Shown in pieces: positions 8,858 through 17,603 of a stretch of DNA of 64,000 nucleotides. Source of the stretch: Kordiimonadales bacterium. GTDB taxonomy: Bacteria > Pseudomonadota > Alphaproteobacteria > Sphingomonadales > Kordiimonadaceae. The notes beneath the pieces are model-generated. The model had not been told where the DNA came from. It worked only from the letters and a program-made list of their open reading frames with translations, and searched no databases. Where the stretch lies: positions 1 to 64,000 of the forward strand of contig NVTU01000012.1 of NCBI GenBank assembly GCA_002401685.1, read 5' to 3'. Each line of letters starts with the position of its first letter. Positions within the stretch are counted from its first letter, which is position 1. The position numbers and the translations under genes are program-made.

Positions 8858-11332
8858 TTACTCGTATCTCAGCGCCGTTATCGGATTAGCGCGCGCCACC
8901 TTGGCTGCGTTGCCGCCAACAGTTGCCCACGCAATAGCAAGCGCCAGCAATCCTGCGATCACACAGAGCGGCGCCATCAACCACGCATCAATTCTATAAG
9001 GGAATGTTTCTAGCCACTGCATCATGCCCCACACAGTCACAGGCCATGCAATCAAATTGGCAAAAAGCACCGGCTTGGAGAACTGCCAAACAAGCAGCTT
9101 GACGATATCAAACACTTGCGCGCCCATTACCTTGCGCACGCCAATTTCCTTGGTGCGGCGCACGGCCGTAAAAGCAGCCAGCCCGTACAAGCCCAGGCAG
9201 GCAATAAGTACTGTAAGCGTCGAGAATAGCCCTAAAAGGTTTCCGGTGTTACGCTCCAGCGCAAATTGCTCACCAACGATCTCTTCAATAAATTGGCTAT
9301 CATAAGGTGTGCCTTGCATAACCCTTTTCCAAGCATCCTCAACCGCGGCATTAATGACTGCAGGGTCTCCTGAAAAGCGCGCTGTCATGGCATTGATCTG
9401 GGTAGGCCACAGCGCATAAAATTCAGGCTTTACTGGTAGCTTCAAGCCTCTGAAATACGTATCTGGCACAACACCAACAATAATGAAATCTGCCCTATTG
9501 CCGCCACCAACTGTCATATTGAGCACTTTACCAAGTGCCTCGTCTGGCGACGCAAAGCCAATCCGTTTCAAAGCGCTTTCGTTAACGATTGCAGCACTTG
9601 TTAGGGTCTCGCCTTCAGGCGCGGTTTGGCGGAACGGGAACACATCGGTAGAAAAATCACGGCTGAACGAGCGGCCAGCGAGCAAGGGGATTTCATAGGT
9701 TTTGAAATAATCGTAACCGACCGTCTGGCGGCTGATTACTACATCTCCAATTTCAGCATTCCCGGGTACCCTGATGCTCTGATTACGTTCGCTGCTTGCA
9801 AACGGCGTATCAAAGCCAAAGGTAACGCTTTCAATGCCTTGGATACGTTCGACCTCGGCCCTGAAGGCCTCGTGTTTCTGACGGGCAGCAGCTTGGTTAA
9901 AACCGCCAACCACCAACATGTTTTCTTTAGTAAAGCCTGGCTCAAGATTGTTCGCATACAGCATTTGCCCGTAGACAACACCCGTCGCAACAATCAAGCC
10001 AATTGAGATGGAAAACTGAAATGTCACCAAGCCACCGCGTAGCAAATTGCTACCTTTTGTCTCGGTAGCGCGACTGGACTGCAATACCCGTGACGGGCGG
10101 AAGCCAGAGACCACAAGCGCAGGATACGAGCCGCCCAAAATACCAACAAACGCGACCAAACCGCCTACAAGTCCCCAAACCTGAAGGTTGTCGTACGGCA
10201 TATTCAGCTCTTTTCCGAGCACAGCGCCAAGATACGGTGCCCCAACTTCAACCAGCGCTATCGCCAAAAGCATGCCAATAACAGCTATCAAGGTACTTTC
10301 GCCCAAAAACTGCAGTACCAACTGACGGCGCTCAGCACCCATCACTTTGCGCATCGCCACTTCGCGTGCGCGGCGCGTGCTGCTGGCGATCGCCAAATTC
10401 ATAAAATTGATACAGCCGACTATAAGGATAAGGCCAGCTATTGCCGAAAACATGGTAACGCGCGCTATGTCGCCTGTTGGTTTGAAATCACCGCCCTGCA
10501 GGTGTGACGAGCCGAGCTGGATATCAACCAACGCCTGCCGGTGAAGCCCAAGAAATTCGGTCGCAGGGCCATCATTGCCACTACGCACTGCCGCCGGGAT
10601 AACAGCTTGGGTATCGACAAACGCTTTCATGCGGGCATCAAAGGCAGCCACGTCGGTGCCTTCCTTGAACTGTACAAAAACCATACCCTGCACATTGTAC
10701 CAAAAGTTTGGCTCGCGCTGATCGACATACAAGGAGATCGCCGGCATAACGAGCGCCGTCGTTGTCGGCAGGTCTTCATATATAGCGCCGACAATGGCAT
10801 CCTGTTTCTGGTTGCCTATTGTTACAGTCAGTGTTTGTCCCAGCGCGACATCAGCGCCAAAATATTTAGTCACCAACGTCTCACTAAGGGCAATCATGCC
10901 AGGGTTCCCAAGAACCTCCGCCATACTGCCCTGCAAGACCGTTAATTGGAACATATCCTGGAAATCAGGATCGACCTGCAGGACCAATTCTTGAAAGCTG
11001 TTGCCGTCCTTTTCAATAATCGGTTGTGCAGGACGCAAGCGGGTGGTTTTTTCGATGGCATCAGCAAAATAAGTTGCAGCAGCCGTACGCGCCACGTCGG
11101 GCGCGTAGGCAAGAGGCATAGGCTCCCTGCCAGGTAATTTGAAAGTCGTGGTAATACGGTGCAATTGTTCCGCATTCGCCCAGTGCTTATCGTAAGAAAT
11201 CTCATCGCGAACAAACAGCATGATCGCAATACAGGCGGCAAGGCCAACGGCCAAGCCAACTGTATTGATCACGCTAAATAGTTTGTTTTTAATCAGGTTT
11301 CTAAGTGCAACAACAACGTAATTCTGGAACAC
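8858..11332 (-). CDS. MacB/FtsX-type ABC transporter permease (first of the tandem set)
   Basis: This 824-residue permease starts at a GTG codon (GTG TTC CAG AAT) behind a GGGGAAAG ribosome site and ends NPITALRYE. It has an N-terminal helix, a periplasmic core, a first FtsX domain (CINFMNLAIASSTRRAREVAMRKVMGA near 310) and a terminal FtsX domain (FTAVRRTKEIGVRKVMGA near 710). It is the permease nearest the ATPase gene, with a gap of about 42 nt, so it is the best candidate for the core partner. The family includes MacB, LolCE and lantibiotic-resistance permeases; without a fused ATPase it resembles the split permeases found with HlyD-like adaptors and sigma54 two-component genes in many Gram-negatives. 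Confidence 0.92.
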   Translation of the reverse strand: MFQNYVVVALRNLIKNKLFSVINTVGLAVGLAACIAIMLFVRDEISYDKHWANAEQLHRITTTFKLPGREPMPLAYAPDVARTAAATYFADAIEKTTRLRPAQPIIEKDGNSFQELVLQVDPDFQDMFQLTVLQGSMAEVLGNPGMIALSETLVTKYFGADVALGQTLTVTIGNQKQDAIVGAIYEDLPTTTALVMPAISLYVDQREPNFWYNVQGMVFVQFKEGTDVAAFDARMKAFVDTQAVIPAAVRSGNDGPATEFLGLHRQALVDIQLGSSHLQGGDFKPTGDIARVTMFSAIAGLILIVGCINFMNLAIASSTRRAREVAMRKVMGAERRQLVLQFLGESTLIAVIGMLLAIALVEVGAPYLGAVLGKELNMPYDNLQVWGLVGGLVAFVGILGGSYPALVVSGFRPSRVLQSSRATETKGSNLLRGGLVTFQFSISIGLIVATGVVYGQMLYANNLEPGFTKENMLVVGGFNQAAARQKHEAFRAEVERIQGIESVTFGFDTPFASSERNQSIRVPGNAEIGDVVISRQTVGYDYFKTYEIPLLAGRSFSRDFSTDVFPFRQTAPEGETLTSAAIVNESALKRIGFASPDEALGKVLNMTVGGGNRADFIIVGVVPDTYFRGLKLPVKPEFYALWPTQINAMTARFSGDPAVINAAVEDAWKRVMQGTPYDSQFIEEIVGEQFALERNTGNLLGLFSTLTVLIACLGLYGLAAFTAVRRTKEIGVRKVMGAQVFDIVKLLVWQFSKPVLFANLIAWPVTVWGMMQWLETFPYRIDAWLMAPLCVIAGLLALAIAWATVGGNAAKVARANPITALRYE

Positions 11333-11374
11333 GTACTTTCCCCTTACGACCGACTAAGCGGCCGCTCCTATAGC

Positions 11375-12058
11375 TTACTGAGCCGCCCGAAGGTTTTCTG
11401 TCACTACATGACCATCAAACAAGTTGATCGTGCGGCGGGCATAGTCTGCGTGGGATGGGCTGTGTGTAACCATCACGATAGTTGTGCCTTCTTCGTTCAG
11501 TGACTGGAGCATCTCCATCACTTCCTGACCGTGCGCACTATCCAAGTTACCAGTTGGCTCATCCGCGAGGATCATCGCTTGGTCACCAACAACCGCGCGC
11601 GCTACAGCGACACGCTGCTGCTGACCACCTGAAAGCTGACTTGGCATATGCTTGGCACGGTGGGCAATACCAACCTTGTCCATCACATGCGCAACGCGCT
11701 CTTTCCGAATTTTTGACGGGATATTATGGTACAGCAGTGCGAGCTCAATGTTTTCCGCAACTGTCAGCTCGTCAATCAAGTTAAACGACTGGAAAATGAA
11801 GCCAATGTTCTGCTTCCGGATATTGGCAAGCTTTGCTTCTGAGTATCCTGCAACGTCTTCACCCATGAAGACATATTCGCCGCTAGATGGGTTATCGAGC
11901 ATGCCGATAATATTCAGGAGCGTAGATTTACCGCACCCTGAAGGGCCCATGATTGCAACAAACTCGCCACTTTCAATCTCGATATTGACGCTGTTGAGCG
12001 CCACTGTTTCGACTTCATCTGTCCGGTAGTATTTTGATAGATTATGAAGCTTGAGCAT
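11375..12058 (-). CDS. ABC transporter ATP-binding protein, LolD/MacB type
   Basis: This 227-residue ATPase powers the permeases encoded downstream. Walker A is GPSGCGKST (residues 38-46), the Q-loop lies at FIFQ (about 87-90), the signature LSGGQ is at 142-146, Walker B with ADEP at 165-168, and the switch histidine at 199. The size and the QSFNLIDELTVAENI segment are typical of the LolD/MacB/FtsE class that works with FtsX-fold permeases at the inner face of the membrane. It is the only ATPase gene in the operon although five permeases follow, so it is probably shared. An AAGGAC ribosome site lies 6 nt before the ATG. Confidence 0.95.
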   Translation of the reverse strand: MLKLHNLSKYYRTDEVETVALNSVNIEIESGEFVAIMGPSGCGKSTLLNIIGMLDNPSSGEYVFMGEDVAGYSEAKLANIRKQNIGFIFQSFNLIDELTVAENIELALLYHNIPSKIRKERVAHVMDKVGIAHRAKHMPSQLSGGQQQRVAVARAVVGDQAMILADEPTGNLDSAHGQEVMEMLQSLNEEGTTIVMVTHSPSHADYARRTINLFDGHVVTENLRAAQ

Positions 12059-12287
12059 TTATATGTCCTTTCGTCGCCTCTAAAACTTGGGCTTTTCCCC
12101 AGTTGGCGGTTCTCTCGCAGAACCACCTGGTTATTCATTTCAATTGTTAATCGTGTCTCGGGTCTTAAATCTCTATTAGTATATTACTTGGGTCGTCTCT
12201 CGTGTCGTGTCTCGGGCCCTATTTTTTATGGCCTCATTTTTAACCGCCCCATTTTTCACCTGCTTCAGGGACGGAGTTCTGGGCTCC
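12059..12287 (-). other. 229-nt intra-operon spacer with repeated TCGTGTCTCGGG
   Basis: There is no gene here. The spacer between adaptor and ATPase genes carries two exact copies of TCGTGTCTCGGG (12151-12162 and 12205-12216, plus-strand reading), the second preceded by TCTCGTGTCGT. Related motifs recur in spacers between permease genes. It could hold a secondary promoter, a processing site or duplication debris. Confidence 0.5.
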
Positions 12288-13652
12288 TTAATCAGACCCC
12301 AGTTTCAGACGGTCCATTTCTACGAAGCTAGTATAGGGCGACGTCACTACACGCTCACCAACCTCAAGACCATCCAGCACTTCGATGAAGCGCGCATTCC
12401 TCCGGCCCAAACGGACAGACCGCTTTACCGCCTGGCTACCGTCTTCGGAAACCACAAACACCCAGTTACCGCCAGTATCCTGGAAGAAGGCGCCATTCGG
12501 GATAAGTTTCGCTTTTGTAGCATCGCCAAGTGTCAAACGAGTTTGGATCGTTTGGCCGCGGCGGATACCCGTTGGCTGTGCGCCGTTAAATACGAAATCA
12601 ACAACGAACTGGCCATTATTTACCTGAGGGTAAATTTTGGAAATGCGCATCGCATAATTGATACCAGTGCGCTCAAACGTTGCCGCCTGACCAAGATCAA
12701 CACGACCGAGGTAAAATTCGTCAATATTCGCTGTCAGCTTATAATTGTCAGGATCATCAATCTGCCCTAACCGGTTGCCGCGTGGGATGCTCTGGCCAAT
12801 CTCAACATTGAAGCCAGAAAGCTTGCCGTCCACAGGCGCCCGTACATTCAGGCTATCCAAGTTTCTGCGCGCAACCACAATGCTCTGCTCAAGCCGCTCA
12901 CCCGAACTACGCAGAAACCTCAGCTGGTCTTCTTGCAAACGTGCATCGGTAGTCTGGCTCTCCAGCGTTATTTCACGCAGGTTAATTTGATACTCAAGAC
13001 TATCCTCAGTATCATCTAGGCGGGTGCGTGTAATCGCTCCTGTTTCAAAAAGATCGCGTTCACGGATGGCTTGGCGGGTCAACGTTTTGATTTGATAATT
13101 GATATCAACCAGACTTCGCTTATGCCCAAGACGCGTGCGTTCTAGCGCCAATTCCTGGGTGCGCAAATTATTCAGCTGCTCTGTTACCCGTGTTTCGTTG
13201 GCCGTGAAGCTAACCTGCAGATTGCTGTTGGAAAGTTCAACGATCAAGTCGCCCTTTTTAAGAGCGGCGCCGTCTTCAACCATAATGCGCTCAACTCGGC
13301 CGCCTTCGATCGCATCCAGATACAGCGTCTTAAGAGGTGTCACCCGGCCGCGTACCGGAATAAAATCCTCAAACGTGCCTTCGCTAACACTGGAGACCAC
13401 AAGCCTGCTGGCAGGTACCTTAAAGCTTCTGCCACCTTGGGCATCCTGCACCATTGTGAAAATGAAATATGCGGCACCCATTGCAACGGCGCCATAGGCG
13501 AGCCACTTTAGCGGCTGTTTCTTCTTGGCAAACACACGGTCCATGCCTTCACCAGACTGAGCCTTGCGGTCCGTTGAGCCTAAAGGCTTCATCGAAATAG
13601 GCTTTGTACCGGTCGGTCCCTCGGTCCCTGATTTTTTCTGCTCTGCTGGCAT
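12288..13652 (-). CDS. HlyD/RND-type periplasmic adaptor (membrane fusion protein)
   Basis: This 454-residue adaptor is the first gene of the exporter operon. It has a cytoplasmic N-terminus rich in Lys and Gly, and one membrane helix at about residues 50-67 (LKWLAYGAVAMGAAYFIF). A lipoyl/barrel-sandwich half follows (GGRVERIMVEDGAALKKGDLIVELSNSNLQ), then a long coiled-coil hairpin (about 140-275), the second lipoyl half (VRAPVDGKLSGFNVEIGQSIPRGNRLGQI) and beta-barrel and membrane-proximal domains. Such proteins bridge an inner-membrane ABC permease to an outer-membrane channel. No TolC-like gene is seen in the window. A second in-frame ATG lies at residue 37 (MDRVFAKKKQ); I keep the first because GGA sits at ribosome-site distance before it. 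Confidence 0.92.
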   Translation of the reverse strand: MPAEQKKSGTEGPTGTKPISMKPLGSTDRKAQSGEGMDRVFAKKKQPLKWLAYGAVAMGAAYFIFTMVQDAQGGRSFKVPASRLVVSSVSEGTFEDFIPVRGRVTPLKTLYLDAIEGGRVERIMVEDGAALKKGDLIVELSNSNLQVSFTANETRVTEQLNNLRTQELALERTRLGHKRSLVDINYQIKTLTRQAIRERDLFETGAITRTRLDDTEDSLEYQINLREITLESQTTDARLQEDQLRFLRSSGERLEQSIVVARRNLDSLNVRAPVDGKLSGFNVEIGQSIPRGNRLGQIDDPDNYKLTANIDEFYLGRVDLGQAATFERTGINYAMRISKIYPQVNNGQFVVDFVFNGAQPTGIRRGQTIQTRLTLGDATKAKLIPNGAFFQDTGGNWVFVVSEDGSQAVKRSVRLGRRNARFIEVLDGLEVGERVVTSPYTSFVEMDRLKLGSD

Positions 13653-13721
13653 TTAAAATTCCATTTTCTTGTTAGTGCTCGCAAAAATATAACCGCTCTT
13701 TTGGCGGCACCCTCATAATAT

Positions 13722-13738
13722 AGCAAGGGGCGTGCCAC
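13722..13738 (-). promoter_or_regulatory. sigma54 (RpoN) promoter of the exporter operon
   Basis: On the minus strand this reads TGGCACGCCCCTTGCTA. The -24 element TGGCACG and -12 element TTGCT have the exact spacing of the RpoN consensus. The expected start is near 13711, giving a leader of about 60 nt before the adaptor ATG. The sigma54-activator gene lies immediately on the other side of this gap, which makes the assignment coherent. Confidence 0.85.
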
Positions 13739-13776
13739 ATGCTAACATACTGAATTTATGAAATTTAATTTGACAC

Positions 13777-13792
13777 TGTCCAATACCGGACA
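13777..13792. promoter_or_regulatory. Candidate activator site 1 (UAS), palindrome
   Basis: TGTCCAATACCGGACA is an inverted repeat with TGTCC/GGACA arms, lying about 40 nt upstream of the -24 element. It matches 14 of 16 bases of TGTTCAATACCGAACA found before the orphan permease. It is probably bound by the NtrC-family regulator encoded at 13883. Confidence 0.7.
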
Positions 13793-13800
13793 CATTATTC

Positions 13801-13816
13801 TGTACGATTTCGAACA
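13801..13816. promoter_or_regulatory. Candidate activator site 2 (UAS), palindrome
   Basis: TGTACGATTTCGAACA has the same TGT-N10-ACA frame as site 1, with its centre 24 bp away. It shares its first eight bases with site 3. Confidence 0.62.
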
Positions 13817-13821
13817 CTTAG

Positions 13822-13837
13822 TGTACGATCACGGACA
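13822..13837. promoter_or_regulatory. Candidate activator site 3 (UAS), palindrome
   Basis: TGTACGATCACGGACA is centred 21 bp (two helical turns) from site 2 and lies about 45 nt before the regulator's own start codon. That position would also allow autoregulation. Confidence 0.62.
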
Positions 13838-13882
13838 GACTCTTTTTCGTGATATAACGCAGAATATGGCAGGCTCAGTACG

Positions 13883-15295
13883 ATGGCAAAAGAAGGTAAA
13901 ATTCTAATAGTTGACGACGATGAGGACATTTTGATCGCCGCTAAACTACTGTTAAAAAGACACTATAAAACGGTCCTTACGTGCAACCGGCCTGAGCATG
14001 TGCCGACGATGATGGCCGACCATGTATTCGAAGCCATTTTGCTTGATATGAATTTTAGCCCTGGCGAAAGCTCTGGTGAACAGGGTTTTATACTGCTTGC
14101 CAAAATACTGGAGATCGACCCGCAAGCTGTTGTCGTGATGATAACTGCGCACGGGGGCGTCAATATTGCCGTAGAAGCGATCAAGCAAGGCGCGACAGAT
14201 TTTATATCGAAACCCTGGGAAAACCAGAAGGTTATCGCCACGCTTTCAGCCAGCGTGAAACTGCGGCGCTCGCGCTCAGAAGCCGAGCAACTAAAAAGCA
14301 CCAACAGGGCCATCGCCAAAGTTGTTAGCACGCCGAGCCAGCCGATCCTCGGCGGCAGTAAAGCAATGAAAGATATGATGTCTGTTATTGCTCGCGCAGC
14401 GCCCACGGACGCTAATGTTTTGCTGCTGGGTGAGAACGGTACAGGCAAAGAACTTGCGGCTCGTGAGCTGCACCTACAATCAAACCGAGCCGATAAAATT
14501 TTCATGTCTGTGGACCTGGGCGCGGTCACAGAAAGCCTCTTTGAAAGTGAGCTGTTTGGTCACAAAAAAGGGGCCTTTACCGGCGCAAATGAGGACCGGG
14601 TTGGCCGCATTCAGGCGGCAGCTGGGGGCACGCTTTTTCTGGATGAAGTAGGTAATTTACCGCTTCACCAACAGGCCAAGCTTCTAACGGTTTTGGAACA
14701 ACGGAAAGTGCTGCCCGTCGGGTCTGATCGGGCCATCTCTATTGATGTGAGAGTGATCGCAGCCACTAACGTTCCGCTCGCAAAATTACGGGATGAAGAT
14801 ACTTTTCGGCAGGATCTGCTGTTCCGGCTCAACACGGTGGAGATCACTATCCCACCGCTCCGCGACAGGGCGTCTGATATCGCCGAGATCGCCAAGCATT
14901 ATGCCGAGTTTTACTGCAAGAAATACAACAAGCCAGTTAAAGGTTTTTCCGCTGACGCAATGGCCGCCATTCAGGCTTACAGTTGGCCGGGCAACGTACG
15001 GGCACTGCGCCACACGCTCGAGCGGGCGGTCATTCTCTCAAATGACGACCAATTTATGCCAGAGGATTTCCAGCTGAACGCGCAGCCGCGCCAAGCTGGC
15101 GATGTAGCACCGGTTGCCGGCAATAATACGGCAACTGATATTAATCCGCAGGCCGATCTGAATTTGGAACGGCTTGAATATAGGGCCATTGAGCATGCAT
15201 TAAAGAAGCATCGCTATAATATCAGCCACGCGGCAAAGGAATTGGGCCTAACGCGCGCAGCACTATACAGAAGGATGGAAAAGCATGGGCTTTAA
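13883..15295 (+). CDS. NtrC-family sigma54-dependent response regulator
   Basis: This 470-residue transcription activator has three domains. The receiver (about 5-125) has the acidic pocket DDDED at 11-15 and phospho-acceptor Asp55. The AAA+ sigma54-interaction domain (about 155-385) has Walker A GENGTGKE near 183, the GAFTGA loop near 230 that contacts sigma54, and Walker B GGTLFLDEVG near 250. The C-terminal Fis-type helix-turn-helix (about 425-470) reads HRYNISHAAKELGLTRAALYRRM. It overlaps the kinase gene by 11 nt, so the two are translationally coupled. It diverges from the exporter operon, whose promoter is of sigma54 type, and is its likely activator. The ribosome site is weak (AGGCTCAG). 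Confidence 0.95.
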   Translation: MAKEGKILIVDDDEDILIAAKLLLKRHYKTVLTCNRPEHVPTMMADHVFEAILLDMNFSPGESSGEQGFILLAKILEIDPQAVVVMITAHGGVNIAVEAIKQGATDFISKPWENQKVIATLSASVKLRRSRSEAEQLKSTNRAIAKVVSTPSQPILGGSKAMKDMMSVIARAAPTDANVLLLGENGTGKELAARELHLQSNRADKIFMSVDLGAVTESLFESELFGHKKGAFTGANEDRVGRIQAAAGGTLFLDEVGNLPLHQQAKLLTVLEQRKVLPVGSDRAISIDVRVIAATNVPLAKLRDEDTFRQDLLFRLNTVEITIPPLRDRASDIAEIAKHYAEFYCKKYNKPVKGFSADAMAAIQAYSWPGNVRALRHTLERAVILSNDDQFMPEDFQLNAQPRQAGDVAPVAGNNTATDINPQADLNLERLEYRAIEHALKKHRYNISHAAKELGLTRAALYRRMEKHGL

Positions 15296-16637
15296 ACGAT
15301 TTAGCATCTTCTTAGGGATCCGCCTGATTATCATCATGGTTGCCCTTTTAGGCCTCACGTTTTTATATAATGCGGAGCGCTTTTTTGCCTCGACAATCCT
15401 CGCTTTCGCGGTTGTTGTTGTGCTCAGTTTTGAGATGATCCGGTTCGTTTCAAAAACGAATGCCGAGGTTACGCGGTTCCTTGATGCTGCGCGTTATGCA
15501 GATTTTGGCCAGCGATTTAACTTCCAGGGGATGGGCGCAGGCTTTGGCGATCTCGGCGACACATTCACCGATATTCTTAAGCGCTTTCAAGTCGTTAGGG
15601 CAACAAAAGAAGCTGAGCTCAGGCACTTAAAAGCGCTAATAGAACACGTGCCGTCGCCCCTGATCTCTGTGCATGCCGACGAAAAGCTGACACTATGGAA
15701 CAATGCTGCTCGGCGCTTATTCGGCAGCGCCCATGTAACGCGCATTACTGATTTGGCCCAGTTCGGTGACGACTTTAAAAAGGAAGTACGCGACATAAAA
15801 GCAGGCCAACGGCGGCTGGTCACTTTCGAGGTAGACGGCATCGAACAACGCCTAACCATCGCCTCCACGCAAATCATCATCGGCGGCCATATTGAACGCC
15901 TCGTAAGCTTGCAGGACATCCAAAGCGAACTTGATGCAGCCCAGCTACAGGCATGGCAGGACCTCGTACGCGTGCTGACCCACGAGATTATGAATTCCAT
16001 TACACCAGTAGCGTCGCTGGCTAAAACCGCCGTTGATCTGGTGGATGACGTATTGGGTAAAATCGAAGGCCAACCCGAAATACTTGAAGAATTGAATGAC
16101 GTAAAAGACGCTGTTAACACGGTGGCGCGTCGCTCTGATAACTTGATGAAGTTTGTATCAAGTTACCGCAGCCTTACACGCCTGCCACCACCTGAAAAAT
16201 CCTTAATTCGCATTGATGACCTGCTTGCTGGTGTTGCCAAAGTTGCCACACAGGGCTGGAATGAACGCGGCCTGTCGCTCGTAAGCAGCGTAGAGCCCAG
16301 CGAGCTGGACGTTATGGCGGACAGGGACATGGTAGAGCAGGTTCTGATCAATCTATTACAAAACGCTGGGCAAGCGCTCGAAGGCACTAAAGACGGTACA
16401 GTATGGCTTAACTCACACCTCAATAAACGTGGTCATATTATCATCGAAGTGGTCGACAACGGTCCCGGTATTCCCGCAGATATAGCTAAGAAAATTTTCG
16501 TACCCTTCTTCACCACAAAACGCGAGGGCAGCGGCGTTGGCCTTGCCTTAACACGGCAAGTGATGATCGCGCACGGCGGTGCTGTCTCGGTTGCGGAACG
16601 CGAAGAAGGCGGTGCCAAATTCACGCTTACATTCTAA
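15285..16637 (+). CDS. PAS-domain sensor histidine kinase, NtrY-like
   Basis: This 450-residue membrane kinase is the partner of the preceding response regulator. Two closely spaced N-terminal helices (about 8-27 and 32-50) leave almost no periplasmic loop, so it may sense membrane or intramembrane signals, or the state of the transporter. That is an inference. A linker and PAS-like domain span about 100-215. The phospho-acceptor H-box is LTHEIMNSITPVASL near 235. The ATPase domain has an N-box (INLLQNAGQALEG near 355), the G1 box VVDNGPGIP and the G2 region GSGVGLAL. Start and context agree: the gene begins inside the last codons of the regulator. Confidence 0.93.
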   Translation: MGFKRFSIFLGIRLIIIMVALLGLTFLYNAERFFASTILAFAVVVVLSFEMIRFVSKTNAEVTRFLDAARYADFGQRFNFQGMGAGFGDLGDTFTDILKRFQVVRATKEAELRHLKALIEHVPSPLISVHADEKLTLWNNAARRLFGSAHVTRITDLAQFGDDFKKEVRDIKAGQRRLVTFEVDGIEQRLTIASTQIIIGGHIERLVSLQDIQSELDAAQLQAWQDLVRVLTHEIMNSITPVASLAKTAVDLVDDVLGKIEGQPEILEELNDVKDAVNTVARRSDNLMKFVSSYRSLTRLPPPEKSLIRIDDLLAGVAKVATQGWNERGLSLVSSVEPSELDVMADRDMVEQVLINLLQNAGQALEGTKDGTVWLNSHLNKRGHIIIEVVDNGPGIPADIAKKIFVPFFTTKREGSGVGLALTRQVMIAHGGAVSVAEREEGGAKFTLTF

Positions 16638-16652
16638 GAGCAAGCGGTTGTA

Positions 16653-16672
16653 GATAGAGATAGAGATAGAGA
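16653..16672. repeat. GATAGA microsatellite (3.3 units)
   Basis: Three perfect copies of GATAGA plus GA fill the 45-nt gap between the stop codons of the convergent kinase and hydrolase genes. There is no intrinsic terminator in this gap. Confidence 0.9.
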
Positions 16673-16682
16673 ACCTGGGCGG

Positions 16683-17603
16683 TTAAGCGAAAGAAGAGGC
16701 AGCTCCTGTCGGGACGAAATCGTTGCGTGCAGGCTGCTCATGCACACTGTCACCAAACAACATTTCCAAGTGCGCTTCGACGCAGCCTTTAGCGGCTTCA
16801 ATCAATAGAGGCGTCAGATCTGTATATATCTCTTCAACGATGGCGCTTGGTGCACGCACTCCTCGCCGGACACAGGCTTCAACTTGTTTGTGGCGCGCCA
16901 TGCGGTGGTCACGCACATCTGAAATACGCTTTGCCGGGCTTTCAATAACAGGCCCGTGGCTCGGCAGCATTGCTGAGGTAGGATATCTCGCAAGCTTGTC
17001 CAATCCTTCAAGATATTCTTTCAAGTTGCCAAGCGGCGGTATAATCGCCGTTGTCGACCACCCCATCACATGGTCGCCTGAGAAAATCATGCCCTTGTTT
17101 TCAAGCCGGTAACACATGTGGTTGGGGAAATGCCCCGGGGTATGAAGCGCCGTTATCTGCCATGCCCCGTCGCCAAGCGTTTGACCGTCCGAAAGCGCTA
17201 AATCCGGCACGAAATCAACGTCAACTTCTTCATCCGTAAGCGCCATTACTTCAGCTGAGAGCGCGCCAAATCCGTATGTTTTTGCCCCAGTCAGCTGCTT
17301 CAAAGGCGCGGCGCCTGGGCTATGATCCATATGGGTATGCGTCACCAAAATGCCTGCCACAGCACGCTCGCCAACCGCAGCCATCACAGCACAAACATGC
17401 TGATCACAGCTTGGGCCCGGATCGATGATCCAAACCTGCTCATCGCCCACGATATAGGTATTGGTACCAGGGCCCGTATAGTCTTTTGGGTTTTCAGCAA
17501 GGACAACAATGATGCCGGGAGAAACTTCGCTCACGGATCCGTAGTTTGCATCAGCGCAAAGTTTCTTGGCGGCAATCGGGCTTGGTGTCGCAATAGTTTT
17601 CAA
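16683..17603 (-). CDS. Metallo-beta-lactamase-fold hydrolase, LACTB2/glyoxalase II-like
   Basis: This 306-residue hydrolase has the dinuclear metal motif HTHMDH at residues 89-94. Further ligands are visible in LHTPGHFPNHM, FSGDHVMGW and LPSHGPV. The C-terminal part (about 225-290) resembles the small helical winged domain of LACTB2-type proteins. The exact substrate is unclear; relatives include thioester hydrolases and RNA-processing enzymes. The start is a TTG codon (TTG AAA ACT) behind AAGGAC; no in-frame ATG lies near. It is convergent with the kinase gene and separate from the exporter operon. Confidence 0.88.
   Translation of the reverse strand: MKTIATPSPIAAKKLCADANYGSVSEVSPGIIVVLAENPKDYTGPGTNTYIVGDEQVWIIDPGPSCDQHVCAVMAAVGERAVAGILVTHTHMDHSPGAAPLKQLTGAKTYGFGALSAEVMALTDEEVDVDFVPDLALSDGQTLGDGAWQITALHTPGHFPNHMCYRLENKGMIFSGDHVMGWSTTAIIPPLGNLKEYLEGLDKLARYPTSAMLPSHGPVIESPAKRISDVRDHRMARHKQVEACVRRGVRAPSAIVEEIYTDLTPLLIEAAKGCVEAHLEMLFGDSVHEQPARNDFVPTGAASSFA

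Noticed and set aside
16653-16672. GATAGA repeats considered as a CRISPR or regulatory array
   Set aside because: They are perfect contiguous hexamers without spacers; a simple microsatellite explains them.
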